64,000 nucleotides of DNA from Gyromitra esculenta (Eukaryota > Ascomycota > Pezizomycetes > Pezizales > Discinaceae). The notes beneath the pieces were generated by a model, which saw nothing but the letters and a program-made list of their open reading frames with translations, ran no database searches and was not told where the DNA came from. The DNA lies in the NCBI GenBank assembly GCA_038503075.1, contig JBCAML010000013.1:248001-312000 (forward strand). Reading direction: 5' to 3'. Position 1 is the stretch's first letter. Each line of letters starts with the position of its first letter. This document shows, piece after piece, positions 1 to 12,380 of this stretch. The position numbers and the translations under genes were made by a program.

Positions 1-2386
1 GTCGATTTTCTCGTGGATCCAATTGGCATCGCCTAACCAGTAGAGCTTGCTAAGCTCACCAAACGTCCGGACGTTCTTACGCCACATCGATGTCTCAACT
101 CCGTCCATAACGACACCACCACCTTTCCGAAGTCGTTTTGTGTTGGGGGGAGCGTAATATTGTGCTTTTACACCCGAGGAAGTGTTCCAACATTTGAAGA
201 ATTCTTTCTTAGGCCTTTTCCCGCCGCGGAATACTTGGTCTCCAAATAGCTTTAACAAATCCTCAAATAATGGCATAGGTCCCTTTTTTAGATACCCGCC
301 CTCTAGCATGAGATTGTAGAAATGGAACATTGCCAAAGGAATTCCTGAGTTGTCCCATAGCACCCTTCCCCAATCAAACACGGCATCAAGTGCCTGTGCA
401 AGCCCTATGCCACAAATCCATGGGCAGTAAACCCATAGTCCATTACGATTTGTCTCACGAAAACGGGATTGGAAATCACGATGCGTAAGCCGTGACAGCA
501 ATGAGTCACCAAGAACGATCCCAACCTCTGATACTAGCGGTGGGATATTCTTTAGCGGGAACTCCCAGCGTACAGGATCTGTCTGTCTGAACTCATCCAA
601 CAACTTCTCGGATCCCATAAGAAAAGTCTCTTTGAACGCTTCCATATCTTCCAAGTGCCTCCCTAATTCGAAAGGGACCTCGGGCCCGACAAAAGAACGT
701 GGGGGAGTGAGAACAGTGGGGACCTCAAAGTGCCAGCCTTTGTATGTAGTCATCGAGTCCAACATGACTTGAACCTGGAAGACCATATGGGGTTGAATTT
801 CCTCGATGAGGGGGCTCGTTTTGAGCGCCATAGCTAAGGACGTGACCTCACCGCAGAACTTGGTAGGCCCAAATAAAACTCTTCGTCCGAGTTTCGCAGA
901 CTTCCAGTCGACCGTTTCGAGTGGCTGCTCCTGCTTGTCTGACGTCAGACGAGCAGATGCAAATTGATTCACCATATCGTAAAGCCACATTATGCAGAAA
1001 TTCGACCGCCACTTTCGTCGCTCTTCTTCAGATACAGAATACAAATCTAAGTCAGGGTCCCACGTGAAAGCTGCTACTTTTTGTGTGGGCTTACAATTTC
1101 GACCTTTACGGTAATCTGTAATAAATGCGACGAGATCCCGGTACGCGTTTATCAGATAACCTTCGTGAATATCAAGGGAATTGAAAAGCGGAATATGTTT
1201 TCCAAGCTTGCTATTAACTTTCGTGGGTGGAGTATCCGTCGGGCTCATAGGAGACTTGAAGTCGACATTCCCAGGTAGGAGATCTATGATGGCTTGAAAA
1301 TTACTGCACTGGGGGAGTCGGTTGCAATTTCAAATTGCAGTTGCTTAACCATCCCTGCCGCTAGGTTACTGAGGGCACCAGCCACTGCAGCGTTTAATTT
1401 ATCGTCCGCAACCTCCTGCCATATGCCTGCCATGTAGCTGAAGATTCATCACTCTGTCAGTAGGATTATAGGCTGACTCGAGAGCGCTCAACAACACACC
1501 TCCGGAGGTCAAACAGGTCTTTCATAAAACAGAACCCCGCAAACGATGCCTCGGAGTCACTCTTAACTTTATAATCCTCTAATTTCCGGGGCTGATTTTC
1601 GGATTTTCGATTTGCCTTGCCTTTTCTTGATCCGCTCCCACGTCTTCCATTCTGTTCTGGGACAAGCCCTTTCAGCCACTCCTCTTGCTTTGAAGTCTCA
1701 GTTTCGTCGCTCGAGGGGATATCATCGATTTCAAGCCCTCCAAAACGATTCTCTAATTCGAGCTCGTCAACTTTCAAAGTCGCTTCATTTTTTTCAGTTT
1801 GAGTTTCCTTAAGCTTCAGCTCCTTTTCAATATCGCGCTTCGTCTGCCATTCCAAGCCGCCGAGAGCTTCGAAAGCGGCTTGGAGCGCATCTATAAAGCC
1901 TTTGTGACGTTCGTTGGAACGTTTTGTTTCTTCAGATGGATTCGCGGTGTCGATATCGAGCCAAAAGTTATATGCAGCTGTGCGAGACCTTATCACGGAT
2001 TCGAACAAACTGTAAATTGTCGTCGGTACAGGTTTCGTGATTTCGGTGGGGGTTGAGATGAGATGAGACAATTGGACAAGTTTCGTGGCATTTATCTCAG
2101 GAGATGTTGGAGAAGCGGGGTCGTCGATGACGGGATCAGGCTGCAGCTTTTTCTTCTTTCCTTTCCCGTGGGGATTTCTCTTTGGGCTTGGGGAAGCAAC
2201 AGGAGATGATGGAGGTGATTGTATCGTGGGCGAGTCTAACCCGAGCTTCTCAGAGACGACCTCAGCAGTTGTAACAACCCATTTGATCAGTCTGCCAGTG
2301 TTTCGTTTATATTCTAGATAAGTGTTTCGATTTGGAGGGGCCATATTCGGTGAAGTAAAAGAGTTATATTCAGTAACTTGATACAT
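1..2386 (-). CDS. DUF6604 domain protein, partial at left edge
   Basis: This gene starts at the ATG at 2386 and is cut by the window edge, so its 3' end is missing. The N-terminus reads NTYLEYKRNTGRLIKWV, which I recognise as the start of the fungal DUF6604 domain; its function is unknown. A serine/proline- and lysine-rich linker follows, then a second conserved block containing FCFMKDLFDLR. A 62-nt intron at 1438-1499 (GTGTGT donor, CTGAC branch, TTCAG acceptor) joins that block to SYMAGIWQEV. Reading then needs either a 50-nt intron at 1255-1304 or a one-base frameshift near 1300 to reach the frame that stays open from about 1303 to base 1. That last part has a long globular region with many aromatic residues (for example GLWVYCPWICGIGLAQALD). 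It is divergent from IES6. A broken copy is possible. Confidence 0.75.
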
Positions 2387-2658
2387 AAGCTGCAGGATAG
2401 ATAATAGTAATAGTCAGTTCCATAAAGATTGGGACTGATTCTTTTCAGCAAGGCTTTTGAATTGAACCCACGAAGAGATCCCTAACAAGGCTCAAAGCTG
2501 TTGTTTCGTATTTCGATGGTCTTATGGTCGCAAGGCTGTGCATTAAACGGTCACGTGTGAAACAAAATGACTTGGCAAGATAGCCATGGGAGTTCTCACA
2601 TCTCCAGCACGTCTTCCCAGCTCCAACTCCAGCCCCCGCTCCCGAAATCAGTTCCATC
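2387..2658. promoter_or_regulatory. Divergent promoter between DUF6604 gene and IES6
   Basis: The two start codons face away from each other across 272 bp, so both promoters must lie here or reach into the coding sequences. An inverted CCAAT (ATTGG) is visible near 2427. No mapped start site can be read from sequence alone. Confidence 0.5.
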
Positions 2659-3090
2659 ATGGCTCCCCAACAAGCTGCACAAACAAACACTATTCTCGAT
2701 GCCCTCGATATAACCCCCCATCCACGACCGTTCAAGTCTCCTAGCTGGAAGCCCGCAGCCCGGCGCACAAAGTCTCTCAAGCAGATCCTCTCAGACGCGA
2801 CGCGATCCCAAACAGCGACCCAGAATAACTCGGGAACCTCCACCCCTCTTCCGTTTGCCCTGAGCCAACCAATGGGTGCTACCTATGCGAATATCGAATC
2901 TGCACCCTCGCTTCATCCAGCCCATTCTAAGAAGTGGTGCGACATCACAGGATTGCCGGCAAACTACACCGATCCAAAAACGAAATTAAGATATACGAAT
3001 CGAGAGGTTTATGCGGCTATCCGACAGCTGCCACCGGGGGCTGCGGACAAATACCTGGAACTGAGAGGGGCGAATGTAATTCTCAAGTGA
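2659..3090 (+). CDS. IES6: INO80 complex subunit Ies6 (YL1 C-terminal domain)
   Basis: This is a single-exon gene of 143 aa. The C-terminal half carries the YL1_C signature: WCDITGLPANYTDPKTKLRY, then NREVYAAIRQLP and the ending YLELRGANVILK, at about residues 92-143. In the Ies6 family this small domain works with Arp5 in the nuclear INO80 chromatin remodeller, where the Arp5-Ies6 module helps couple ATP hydrolysis to nucleosome sliding. Residues 1-90 are basic and serine/threonine-rich and look disordered. The length is close to yeast Ies6. The first ATG has a good context (ATCATGGCT). The Arp5 partner gene lies 3.7 kb downstream on the same strand. SWC2/YL1 is the other nuclear protein with this domain but is much longer, so Ies6 is the better call. 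Confidence 0.9.
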   Translation: MAPQQAAQTNTILDALDITPHPRPFKSPSWKPAARRTKSLKQILSDATRSQTATQNNSGTSTPLPFALSQPMGATYANIESAPSLHPAHSKKWCDITGLPANYTDPKTKLRYTNREVYAAIRQLPPGAADKYLELRGANVILK

Positions 3091-6000
3091 GGTGGTCATT
3101 GGGGATCGTAAGAATTGAGTTGGTGTATGATAAGGGGAAGAAAACGAGGGTGGCAAGGCGTTACTTGGATTTAAAGGAATTGGCGTTTTTACCTTTTTGT
3201 TTCTTTTCTTAATATAAACTTGGCTACCAAAACAGAATTCACACTTTTTTATTTAATCAAACCCTTCCCTAACCCCATAACAAGATCGGGTTTTATCTTC
3301 ATGAAAGATAGGATCCCATCCACCAACACTTCCACTCGATGATAAAACGGTTTTGCATGAATAAAGCCTATGACTACTCTCCTGCACGTATCCACGCCCC
3401 CGCCATAACCTAAGGGTTGTATGTGAGTATGAAATAAATAAAAAATAAAAAAATGTATCCACGCCCCCTTGAAATTTCCCTGACTCACAATTCATCACTC
3501 GCCAATGTAAAAACCGCAGGAGGAAAACAACGGATCAGAAAACAACACAATATAATCTTTAAATCCAACTCTATTCGAGGACCCGTTTGGCGTCAGCATA
3601 AGGAATTGAATAACTTCTTCGCCCAGTTCAATTCGGTCCCAAAACAAATTTGTTGAATATCCCTCTCAAGTCAAAATCTATTATCGGGTGTGCTCCCAAA
3701 ACCGCTCCCTGAGTGACTCTGGTAGAAGCCAAAAGTACGGAGGCCCTTATACATAACTATTCTCGCGACTTCTTCTACCAGGGAGAGCCGAGCATTAGAG
3801 TATCTTATAATTTGGTGTCTGCGTTGTTTTTTGCTTGCTGTGATACATAGATATAAACATGCTATCGGGGGAGATATTTTGGCGAGTCTTATATGTCCAC
3901 CTAGTGTTTGACCGTCTTTGTATCGCGGCGCTTCGACTATATATCTCCAATGGGTCCTTAATCGTGAATTGTAATCTGGCGGTAATATCTGGCCTATTCC
4001 ATCGCGGCCAATATAACCCTGCACGATACCTTTGTCGTTTGCTTCGACTTTGAGGGAGGAAACGGTCAAGTATTTCGTCTAAATAGCTCTCAATGAAACG
4101 AATCAATCCTGCTAGGATTAGCATATCTTCAAAATAATTCTCAAAGGATCCTAGCTTAATGGAACAGTGAGTGTTCCGCGATCGCAAATCACCCATGGCT
4201 GCCACAACTGCCATTGTCCAGCATGTGTTCCATGCGGGGAGTGCTGAATCTTGTGTCTGAAACCAGCTTTCCGACTCAATAGTCTTCTCATTTCTTTTCG
4301 GCTAAGTGGGTAGCGATCTAACCATGCCGCGCAATTCATCTCGTACTTCCACTGAAATAAATTCCATCACAGTGCCTGATGAGAGTGTACCTCATTCTCT
4401 CATTCACGGCTAAATATTTGGTCAACTTCTACTCTTTGCTCGAGATAATGATACCATTCTCCCCGCTCCTTCCTGTTAATGTTGTTCTCCTATTAACATG
4501 AATGTAAGTAGACCGCCAGGGTAGGACGCGGCAAAGGGCTTACCTCCAGTCACACCTCTACAGAGCACCCTATCGTCTAACTAGCTCAATACATCAATAT
4601 AGTTTCAAAGTAGCCCGGGTACCCCTTAATGAAGGTGAATGGTTGTAGATAGTGCTCTACACAGCCATGACCTCTACTCGCCCATCTTGTTTTGGGTATT
4701 ACCCGAATCAATCTAGCACCACTGTAAGCATGCGCATAGTACCAGCTAAGAAAAATCGATCAGAATCGTATGTTGACATAAATCTCCGTAACCAAAAATA
4801 TATAAGGTAGGGGGTGTCTTGCAAGACACTCTTAAATCCGCAAGAAGCCTCTGATCCAATGCACATATCGCTTCACCGCCATCACCAAATGCTCTTCCCG
4901 AACCGCAGATGATCTCATATATTAGCGAAGTCCACTGAGTGATTAGGCAAGACTAATGCATCTCTCAGGTTCGCAGTCTGAGTTGATTGGGCTGGGAATT
5001 CGTGATTTAGAAATCTTTATCGTTTAAGGTGCTCTATGTCATGTTAGCTATCTAAACCAGACGAATACTGAGTCCAATTACGAAAGCAAGTCGTTAAATA
5101 TCTCAACTACGGCTACCTCTGATGAGTAATGGAGTACTGCAATTCACTAGGCTACTCCGTCCAGGGTATATAAGTAAACTTTTGAAATCGATGATGTGAT
5201 TGGACCTACAAGTTTCTTATGTAGTTAATATCGTCAAAAACGTCGATTCTCAGAAAAAATTTAGATGCGGCTTTTTACCGTGTTGATTTTATGATGGACC
5301 GTAACTACGCGAATCTTGCCATCATCGCTAGTTCAATAACCGTGTGTGTCCGTCAAGACGAATCTTCTACAAATTTTTCTGCTTTCCAAGTTGACCCTGC
5401 TGAATAAGACTATTCCAATATCTACGTTTGTAAATAGATCAATGAGGTTATTGATACCCATCGGCAACGGTAGTGGATGTTTGAAGTGATATGCCTAGGC
5501 CTTTTATACACGAGTGGATTTTAGGCCGTGTGAATGTTCTCGGTACTCACAGCTAGGGATATTGCTGAGCGATATCGGTGTCAGAGAAGAGGGAAGGAGA
5601 GGGTGTTACTGAATATGTGCTTTGTTCTTCTCACCAACTTGGGATGGACGGCCATTAACCCCCCTTGCGGATTTCTTAAGCTGTAATTGAAATTCGGCAT
5701 TTGTAGTCGAGGCGAGGCAAAACAGCTAGCTAGTTGGATAGCTAGAGGATAATATTTCAATTAGAAAGTACATATTGGGTGACAGAAGAAATATTCCTAA
5801 CAGCAAATTAAATCATATCCGTGTATCAAATGATCTCGTGGAAGGGATTTCTTTCTTCCTGGGTTCATGAGGATGATTGTTGAATAAGGAAGAGACGCCC
5901 AGACCAGGAACGAACAAACAATCCGTGATGCTAATAGTAAAATGCCAAGAGATCTAATCCATCTAGACATGGTCTAATCCAAAAGACAGCATCAACCCCT

Positions 6001-6801
6001 CTATCAACACCACCGCCCAATATGGAGAGCCCTCACGAGTATCAGCAAGGTGGGCTATCCCTCTATTCCTATTCAGGAATTTATAGCTGACTGGGTGATT
6101 AGGCCAATTGCTGGCCCGTATCATCACGAACGTCGTGAGTTGCTCTTGGGGGAAATTGGACGGGTTGAGAGCTCGTTAACAGGCAGGCCTTGGCAATAGG
6201 AGAAACTTAACGAAGCTGTGGTGATTTTGAATAAGACCCTTCACGTGCGACTGACTGACAGATGAATTGGCTACGGGATGGATGCTGATGACTACGGTTC
6301 AGGAAATCAACACTCAAAACATGAACACCGAGCTCGTTGCGCAGATGTTTAAGAATTACCAATCGAACGTGCTCTTCCATCTTGAAGGTAGACCGATGGT
6401 TTATTCTGTGGATTCATGGACCCCACCAGCTAGCTAACTCAATGCCTGTTTGTGACAGCAACGGATAGCCTCAAGGAGCCTGTCTGAATGGCCGCCCCAA
6501 ATTGCAGTATAGCGGAACAGATAGAATCCATATAGTTACTTCCTATGACTAAAGCTCCACCGTACCTGAGCTGGGGAGGTGGAATTTGCCTGCATATACA
6601 GGGGTAGTTGTTGTGCATGAACTCTTGTGGTGATGTTTGAGGCTCACCAAATTCAAATTCAACCTCCGAAAAGTGCTGAAAACAAAGCCTTCTCCCTCCC
6701 CCATCGTGATCCTGCGTAGACTTCGCCCACAACCTCTGTCTCCATCGCCATCTTCCCCTCTTCCCCTCTGCCACATCTCCATGAAATAGCCCACCACAAC
6801 A
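3091..6801. other. Intergenic region between IES6 and ARP5
   Basis: About 3.7 kb with no recognised intact gene. It contains a possible degraded gene on the minus strand (3671-4339, listed separately). The rest has frequent stops in all frames, and I saw no transposon ends or long repeats. The last few hundred bases presumably carry the ARP5 promoter. Confidence 0.6.
3671..4339 (-). pseudogene. Possible degraded or unrecognised gene
   Basis: On the minus strand two open stretches in the same frame, 4151-4339 and 3671-4069, are separated by several stops. A third open stretch (3795-4214) bridges them in another frame. The pieces look protein-like (for example PLSRKEMRRLLSRKAGFRHK, then VQGYIGRDGIGQILPPDY), and a CTAAT branch-like site followed by TAG sits near 4103-4110. 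No single intron that I tried restores one frame. I do not recognise the family. It could be a frameshifted relic or chance frames. Confidence 0.3.
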
Positions 6802-9417
6802 ATGCCCACTTCCCCCAGCTCCTCGCGTCTCCCTTCCCCGAAACCTCCCCCAAAGCTCTACTCCGTCCGCGACACTCCCTCCTACACCCCCGGAGCATCC
6901 AACAACAACGACTCTAACCCAACCTACAGATACAACTCCGAGATCGCCATCGTAATAGACAACGGTACCCCCTCCCTCCCCCGTAAAAAAAGACCACCCC
7001 GCTAACACCTTTCCAGGCTCCTGGCAAACCCGCGCCGGCTTCTCCCATGACACCGAGCCCCGCCTCCTCTGTCCCCCTCTCGTATCCCGATACCGCGATC
7101 GCAAAGCCCTAAAAACATATACAGTCTGCGGCTACGATGTATTCGCCGACCCCAACAGCCGCGCACAAGCCAAGACTCCATTCGATGCGAACGTCGTGAG
7201 CAACTTCGACCAGATGGAAACCCTGCTCGATTACTGCTTCATTAAGCTCGGTATCGAAGGGGGTGCAACTGGTGGACTGGGCCACCCGCTAGTTATGACA
7301 GAGCCGGTTTGCAACCCGATGTATAATAGACGGAGTACGTAATCACCTTTGCACGGGAACGAAAAAATATATATGGCTAATGGATGGGTTGGGGTAGTGA
7401 TGACGGAGCTTGTCTTCGAGGGGTATAATGCCCCGTCTTTAGTATATGGCATCGACGCGCTGTTCAGCTACTCTTATAACGGCGGGCAAACCGGACTTGT
7501 TTTGTCCTCGTCGAATACGGCTACGCATGTTATCCCGGTGGTTAATGGCAAAGGGCTGGTTAATATGGCGACGAGGCTCAACTGGGGCGGTTCGCAGACT
7601 GCAGATTATATGCTGAAGCTGATACAGCTCAAGTACCCTACGTTCCCAGCGAAACTACAGGCGTGGCAGGCGGAGAGTTTGATGATGGAGCATTGCTACA
7701 TCTCTGGAGACTATAGGGAGGAAGTGACAAACTATCTGGAAGCAGAGGTGCTGGATGGGAAGGATAGGGTTATCCAATTCCCATTCACAGAGACCGTGAA
7801 GGTGGAGAAGAGTCGAGAGGAACTCGACAGAATCGCGGAAAGGCGAAAAGAAAGTGGACGAAAACTACAAGAACAAGCCGCGAAAGCAAGATTGGAAAAG
7901 GTAATTTACATAAATCTAATACTACACTACTCCACCCAAACTAACATCCCCTCCTCCAGCTTATAAAAAAAGAGCAAGAACTCGAATACTACAAGTCCCT
8001 CTCCCTCCGCGCCAGCACCGAGTCCAAACGCGACTTCAAACGCCTTCTCGAGTCCAACGACTTCCCCACCGAAGCCCACCTCGCCAAAAAGATCAAAGAA
8101 CTTGACCTAACCATCCGGCGCGCGCGCAAACAAGACATCGGACCGGAGGAAGAAGAAGAAGGACCAAAGGAGTTCCCCCTTCTCGACATCCCCGACGAAG
8201 ACCTCGACGAAGAAGGCAAAAAACAAAAACGCCACCAAAAACTCATGAAAAGCAACCACGACGCCCGTCAACGCGCCAAAGCCGAGAAAGAAGCCGAGAA
8301 AGCCCGCATCGCCGAAGAAGCCCGCAAAGATGTCGAAAGCCGTGAACACGATCTCGACGCCTGGGTTTCGCAGCGCCGGTCTGCCAGAGACTCACTACTC
8401 GCGAAAATCAAGGACCGCCAGCGCCTCAAGTCAGAACTAAGCGACCGCAAATCCCTCGCGTCCCAGATGCGCATGAAGTCGATTGCAAACCTAGCATCAG
8501 ACACGCCAGCGTCCAAAAAGCGGCGACGGGGCGGGCCGGTGCCGAGCGGCGAGGGCGGGGACGATGATTTTGGCCGCAATGACGATGATTGGAGCGTATA
8601 CCGAACAATAGGTAACGGCGAGGAAGAGGACGAGGAAGAGGAGGAGATGAACGTTGCGCTAAAGACAATCGAGGCGCAGCTACTCGAGTTTGATCCCGAG
8701 TTTGGGGACGCAGACACACACGATGCTCAGAGCGACTGGTCCAAGAGTATGCTGCATGCGTTCCTGCGTGGCACCCGGCCGTTCGATGTCGAGAACCAAG
8801 CAGAGGCCCACCAGATCCACATCAACGTTGAGAGGATCCGGGTACCTGAAGTGGTCTTTCAGCCTGCCATGGCCGGGGTGGACCAGGCTGGTATTGTCGA
8901 GATCGCGAGTGACATACTACTGCACCGCCTATCCAACCCGGAAGACAGGGATCGTGCGCTGAAGGACATCTTCCTGACCGGCGGGAACTGTATGTTCCAG
9001 GGTTTCCAGGAGCGATTAGAGAAGGAGCTGATAGCGGTGATGCCATATGGATGTGGGCTAGGCGTGAGGAAGGCCAAGGATCCGATCGGCGATGCGTGGA
9101 GGGGAGCAGCAGAATGGGCTAGAGGTGGAAAAGACGCTGAGTGGAGAAAAGCGGTTGTCACGAGAGAGGAGTATCTAGAGAAGGGTGTAGAGTATCTCAA
9201 GGTGAGCTCCCCCTTTTTCTTTTCCCTTCCTTCCTCTTGTTTCCTCTCCTTTCTTTTCTTTTTCCTCCTCCTCCAACCTTAGTAATCCCTCCGCGAATCC
9301 TTCCCGGATACCGCTCCCTTGGGCGGTGAAGAAGACGCGAGGGAATCCATTCCTATCGAGATAGCTGACTGTGCCCTACCTGCACAGGAACACCGACTCG
9401 GGAATGCCTTCGCGTAA
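6802..9417 (+). CDS. ARP5: Actin-related protein 5 (Arp5), INO80 subunit
   Basis: Five coding exons are inferred: 6802-6964, 7017-7334, 7398-7900, 7960-9201 and 9388-9417. Each intron has GT-AG ends and joins in phase, giving 751 aa, close to yeast Arp5. Actin-fold motifs are visible: EIAIVIDNGSW at the nucleotide-binding loop (split by intron 1), GHPLVMTEPVCNP, MTELVFEGYNAPSLVYGID, and near the end DIFLTGGNCMFQGFQERL. A long charged, coiled-coil-rich insertion (roughly residues 300-550) separates the actin halves, as is typical of Arp5. The final 30-nt exon supplies the conserved EHRLGNAF tail. In the INO80 family Arp5 binds Ies6 and contacts the nucleosome in the nucleus. IES6 lies just upstream on the same strand. 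The last intron (186 nt) is the least certain. Confidence 0.93.
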
Positions 9418-11485
9418 AGGTTTAGTAATTGGTCCTCTCCCATTCTTAGGTCGAATCAGGGAAGAGGACAAGCGAGTGATCCTCGGCCCGAGGAGGAACG
9501 TGAGAAACTGGTAATGATATGTTATGTACAATTAGTTATTATTATTTTGCTTTTTTTTCCTTCCTAATTTTGGCTCAGAACTTGTTTTTTGAGGAGGGGA
9601 AAGAGGGATTGTAGGATACGCAATTATAAAAGAAAGGCTGGTCATTTGCAACAAGTGAAAAAATAGGCTGTCAGTTGGTGTCCTCTCTCCCCCCTCTACG
9701 CGATTATTATTGATTCCCGGCTCGGAGGATTTCTATCTCCGATGGCTTCAAAGGAACCGTCTCTCCCGCCATAAAAGAAGACTGTGACATAGGGCTTACT
9801 AGTGCTTCCGAGCTTTATTTCGACATTGTTATTGCGACGCGACGCTTGCCCACGCACAGCAAAAATTAGCGAGATTCCAAAGTGCAATAACCGGGAGAAG
9901 ATGGGTATTAGTGGAGTAGATTATCCTACATATCTGCCTACATACATACCTACACTACATACGCACATTAGGTACACTAGGTACTCTGCCTACACAATTA
10001 AAGAGATTATCAATTCAGGATTGCCAGGAAAAGAAAAAAAGAGGCTTGATTAAAGTTTTATGATTAACGAGAGCAACACGGACCCTTTATCCTATCCTAC
10101 TTATTACCTTTGTGTTTTTTTTTTTCTTTCTTTTCTTTTCTTTTCTTCGTTAGAGGGTTGGCATTAACAAGGCAGGGTACTTTTCAGGTGTAGATAGTGC
10201 CATCGCACATCCTATCATTACCACTACAATGCAAACCTGGCTTGCTGGCTTACGTTATACAGGAAAGCAAAAAGCCCTACATGGTGCTGGCGGGTCAGGC
10301 ATGTGTAAGCATATGTGGATGATGTGTCAGGGCTGAGTGTTTGTGCTTCAAGAGATGTACTCCACCAAGCACGCAAGTGGGGAAGGAGAGAAAAGAAGTG
10401 GGGTCTAGAGTCTGAGAGGGGAAAGGGGGAGCATGTTGGATAAATTGGGTTACGGGGTAGGTTGATTGGTCAAACCATTATTTTTATTTCTCTCCTACCA
10501 CGATTCTAATTTAGTTCATAGGCTATCACTCGCGACATGGCGTAGCATTCGTTGACCAAGAAAAAGGGTTCTAATGATTTGACCTACGTATTTAGGAAAG
10601 ACCAAGGGTTTTCCCTTCCCCGCACTGTGGCACCAAAAACGATCGCCAAACCTCCTACAGCTTGGCAGATCGAATGATTCAGATCGCACTCTACGATGAA
10701 ACATCCCACCTTCCATATTCATCTCCAACCCTGATATCTAGCCTCGTTGATGTGGTGCTTTACGTAACCTCTGCCTCGCGGCTACCACAGGCTCTAGCCA
10801 ATGTTTTTCATTTGTATATTTAGTTCGTATACCCCTACAATCCAGCATGCTGTGTGTAGTGTGTGTATGTATGCAGTGACAAAAATAGAAAAGTATACTG
10901 AGTATTATGCGGTGATAGACTCCACCCTCTCGTACAAGAAAAACAGAGTACGAGGGAGGGAAACAAATGTAGGAATGGGAATTGGAAAGCGGAAAAAGTA
11001 ATTCAAAATTCAGCAGCGCCATATAACCCCTTAAAGAAAGATCAGAAATACAAAATCCTCCTCAATCTCTCCTAGTCGCTCCTTGTCGAAAATACAAAAG
11101 TGGGAAGGAAAGAAACGGGGGGAAATAAAGAACCGCGTGATGCGTCCTAATATATATCACTTCAGGGCCATAATCGTGACCCATAAACACATACAGACAC
11201 GTATTATCGTCCTTATCCAATTCCAACGTCGGGACCCATCTGACGCCGTGAAGTCTTTCCACACATCCCACCCCGAGCACAGCAACTATAACAGAATAAA
11301 ACCAGAAAGAAAAAGCCAGACAACTAGAGAAACAAGGGTTGGGAGAAATTAAGTATGATGTACGAAGAAAGAAATGAAAAAAGAACCACTTCATACATAA
11401 CTTCCATCGGCCCGCTGAGGGCCGCGAATGAACGCATCCCTCAAACAAATAATAATAATAATAGTTTCCGTTAGTTAGCCAGTTG
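9418..11485. other. Intergenic region, ARP5 to bZIP gene (convergent)
   Basis: Both flanking genes end here. It holds a pyrimidine-rich run at about 10114-10148, a CTACATAC-like simple repeat at about 9925-9970, and short frames in every direction without protein-like composition. I see no further gene. Confidence 0.6.
10114..10148. repeat. Poly-T / TTTTC simple repeat
   Basis: A T run passes into repeated TTTTC units, about 35 bp, in the ARP5/bZIP intergenic region. Confidence 0.8.
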
Positions 11486-12348
11486 TTAACTCCCATTAGT
11501 CGTCTTCCCCACATCACCCACCTCGCCCTCCATCCCATTTCCATTTTTCAACCGCTTCGGGACTGGGCTCACTACTTGTCCTTGCGCCTGTTGCTGTATC
11601 TGCTGTTGTTGGGCTTGTTGTTGTTGCTGGCTCAGAAACCCGTTGCCTGCCGCCGCAACGTTCTGCAAAAATGCATTTGTACTGTCTTCATCATGGAGTC
11701 TCTTTCCATTTACGTTGTTTAAGTCACCCACTCCAACCGGCATCATATTTGCCGTTGGCGCCGCTGCTACGGCTCCCGTATGATCTACACTCAACATCGA
11801 GGGTGGCGGGCCAGAGGATATGAGCGGAAGTGGTGGTGGAGGGACAGCATCTTCACCTTGAGATTCAATTAATCGTGATTGGAGGTTAATAATATAGTCT
11901 CGCAGTTGATAGTTTTCGGTTTGAATTTGTTTGTAAGATTCTTGCATAGCCGTGAAATCGCGAACCTGTTCTTCGAGTTTTTTGATATAGCCTTCTTTAC
12001 GTTGGCGGAATGCACGCTGTTGTTAGAACCGCAGGGTAAGTGATTAGTAAATGTGGCGCATTAATGATGATGGGATTCCTCAAGAGACGAGGAAATGGTT
12101 AATTAGTTACCTGAGCAGCTCGATTTTGCGCAGCCCGCTTAGATGTAGAGAGTTCACGCTTCCCGCCTCTTTTTTGACTAGACCCCTCGGCACCGGTCTC
12201 TTCAGCGCCGCTGTGTTGATCCATTCCACCGATCCCGCCAGGCGACATCCCAGCATTATTATTTAGCGGTGGACTTTGAGGTTGCACCATCATCTGTTGT
12301 TGCTGTTGCGCCTGTTGCGCCTGTTGCGCCTGTTGCGCCTGCTGCTGC

Positions 12349-12380
<32 letters not shown>

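Noticed and set aside
6439..7104. 221-codon minus-strand frame over the ARP5 start
   Set aside because: Low-complexity glycine/arginine-rich translation antisense to the ARP5 exons, with no domain.
8268..8717. Minus-strand serine-rich frame inside ARP5
   Set aside because: It is an antisense shadow of the charged insertion in Arp5.
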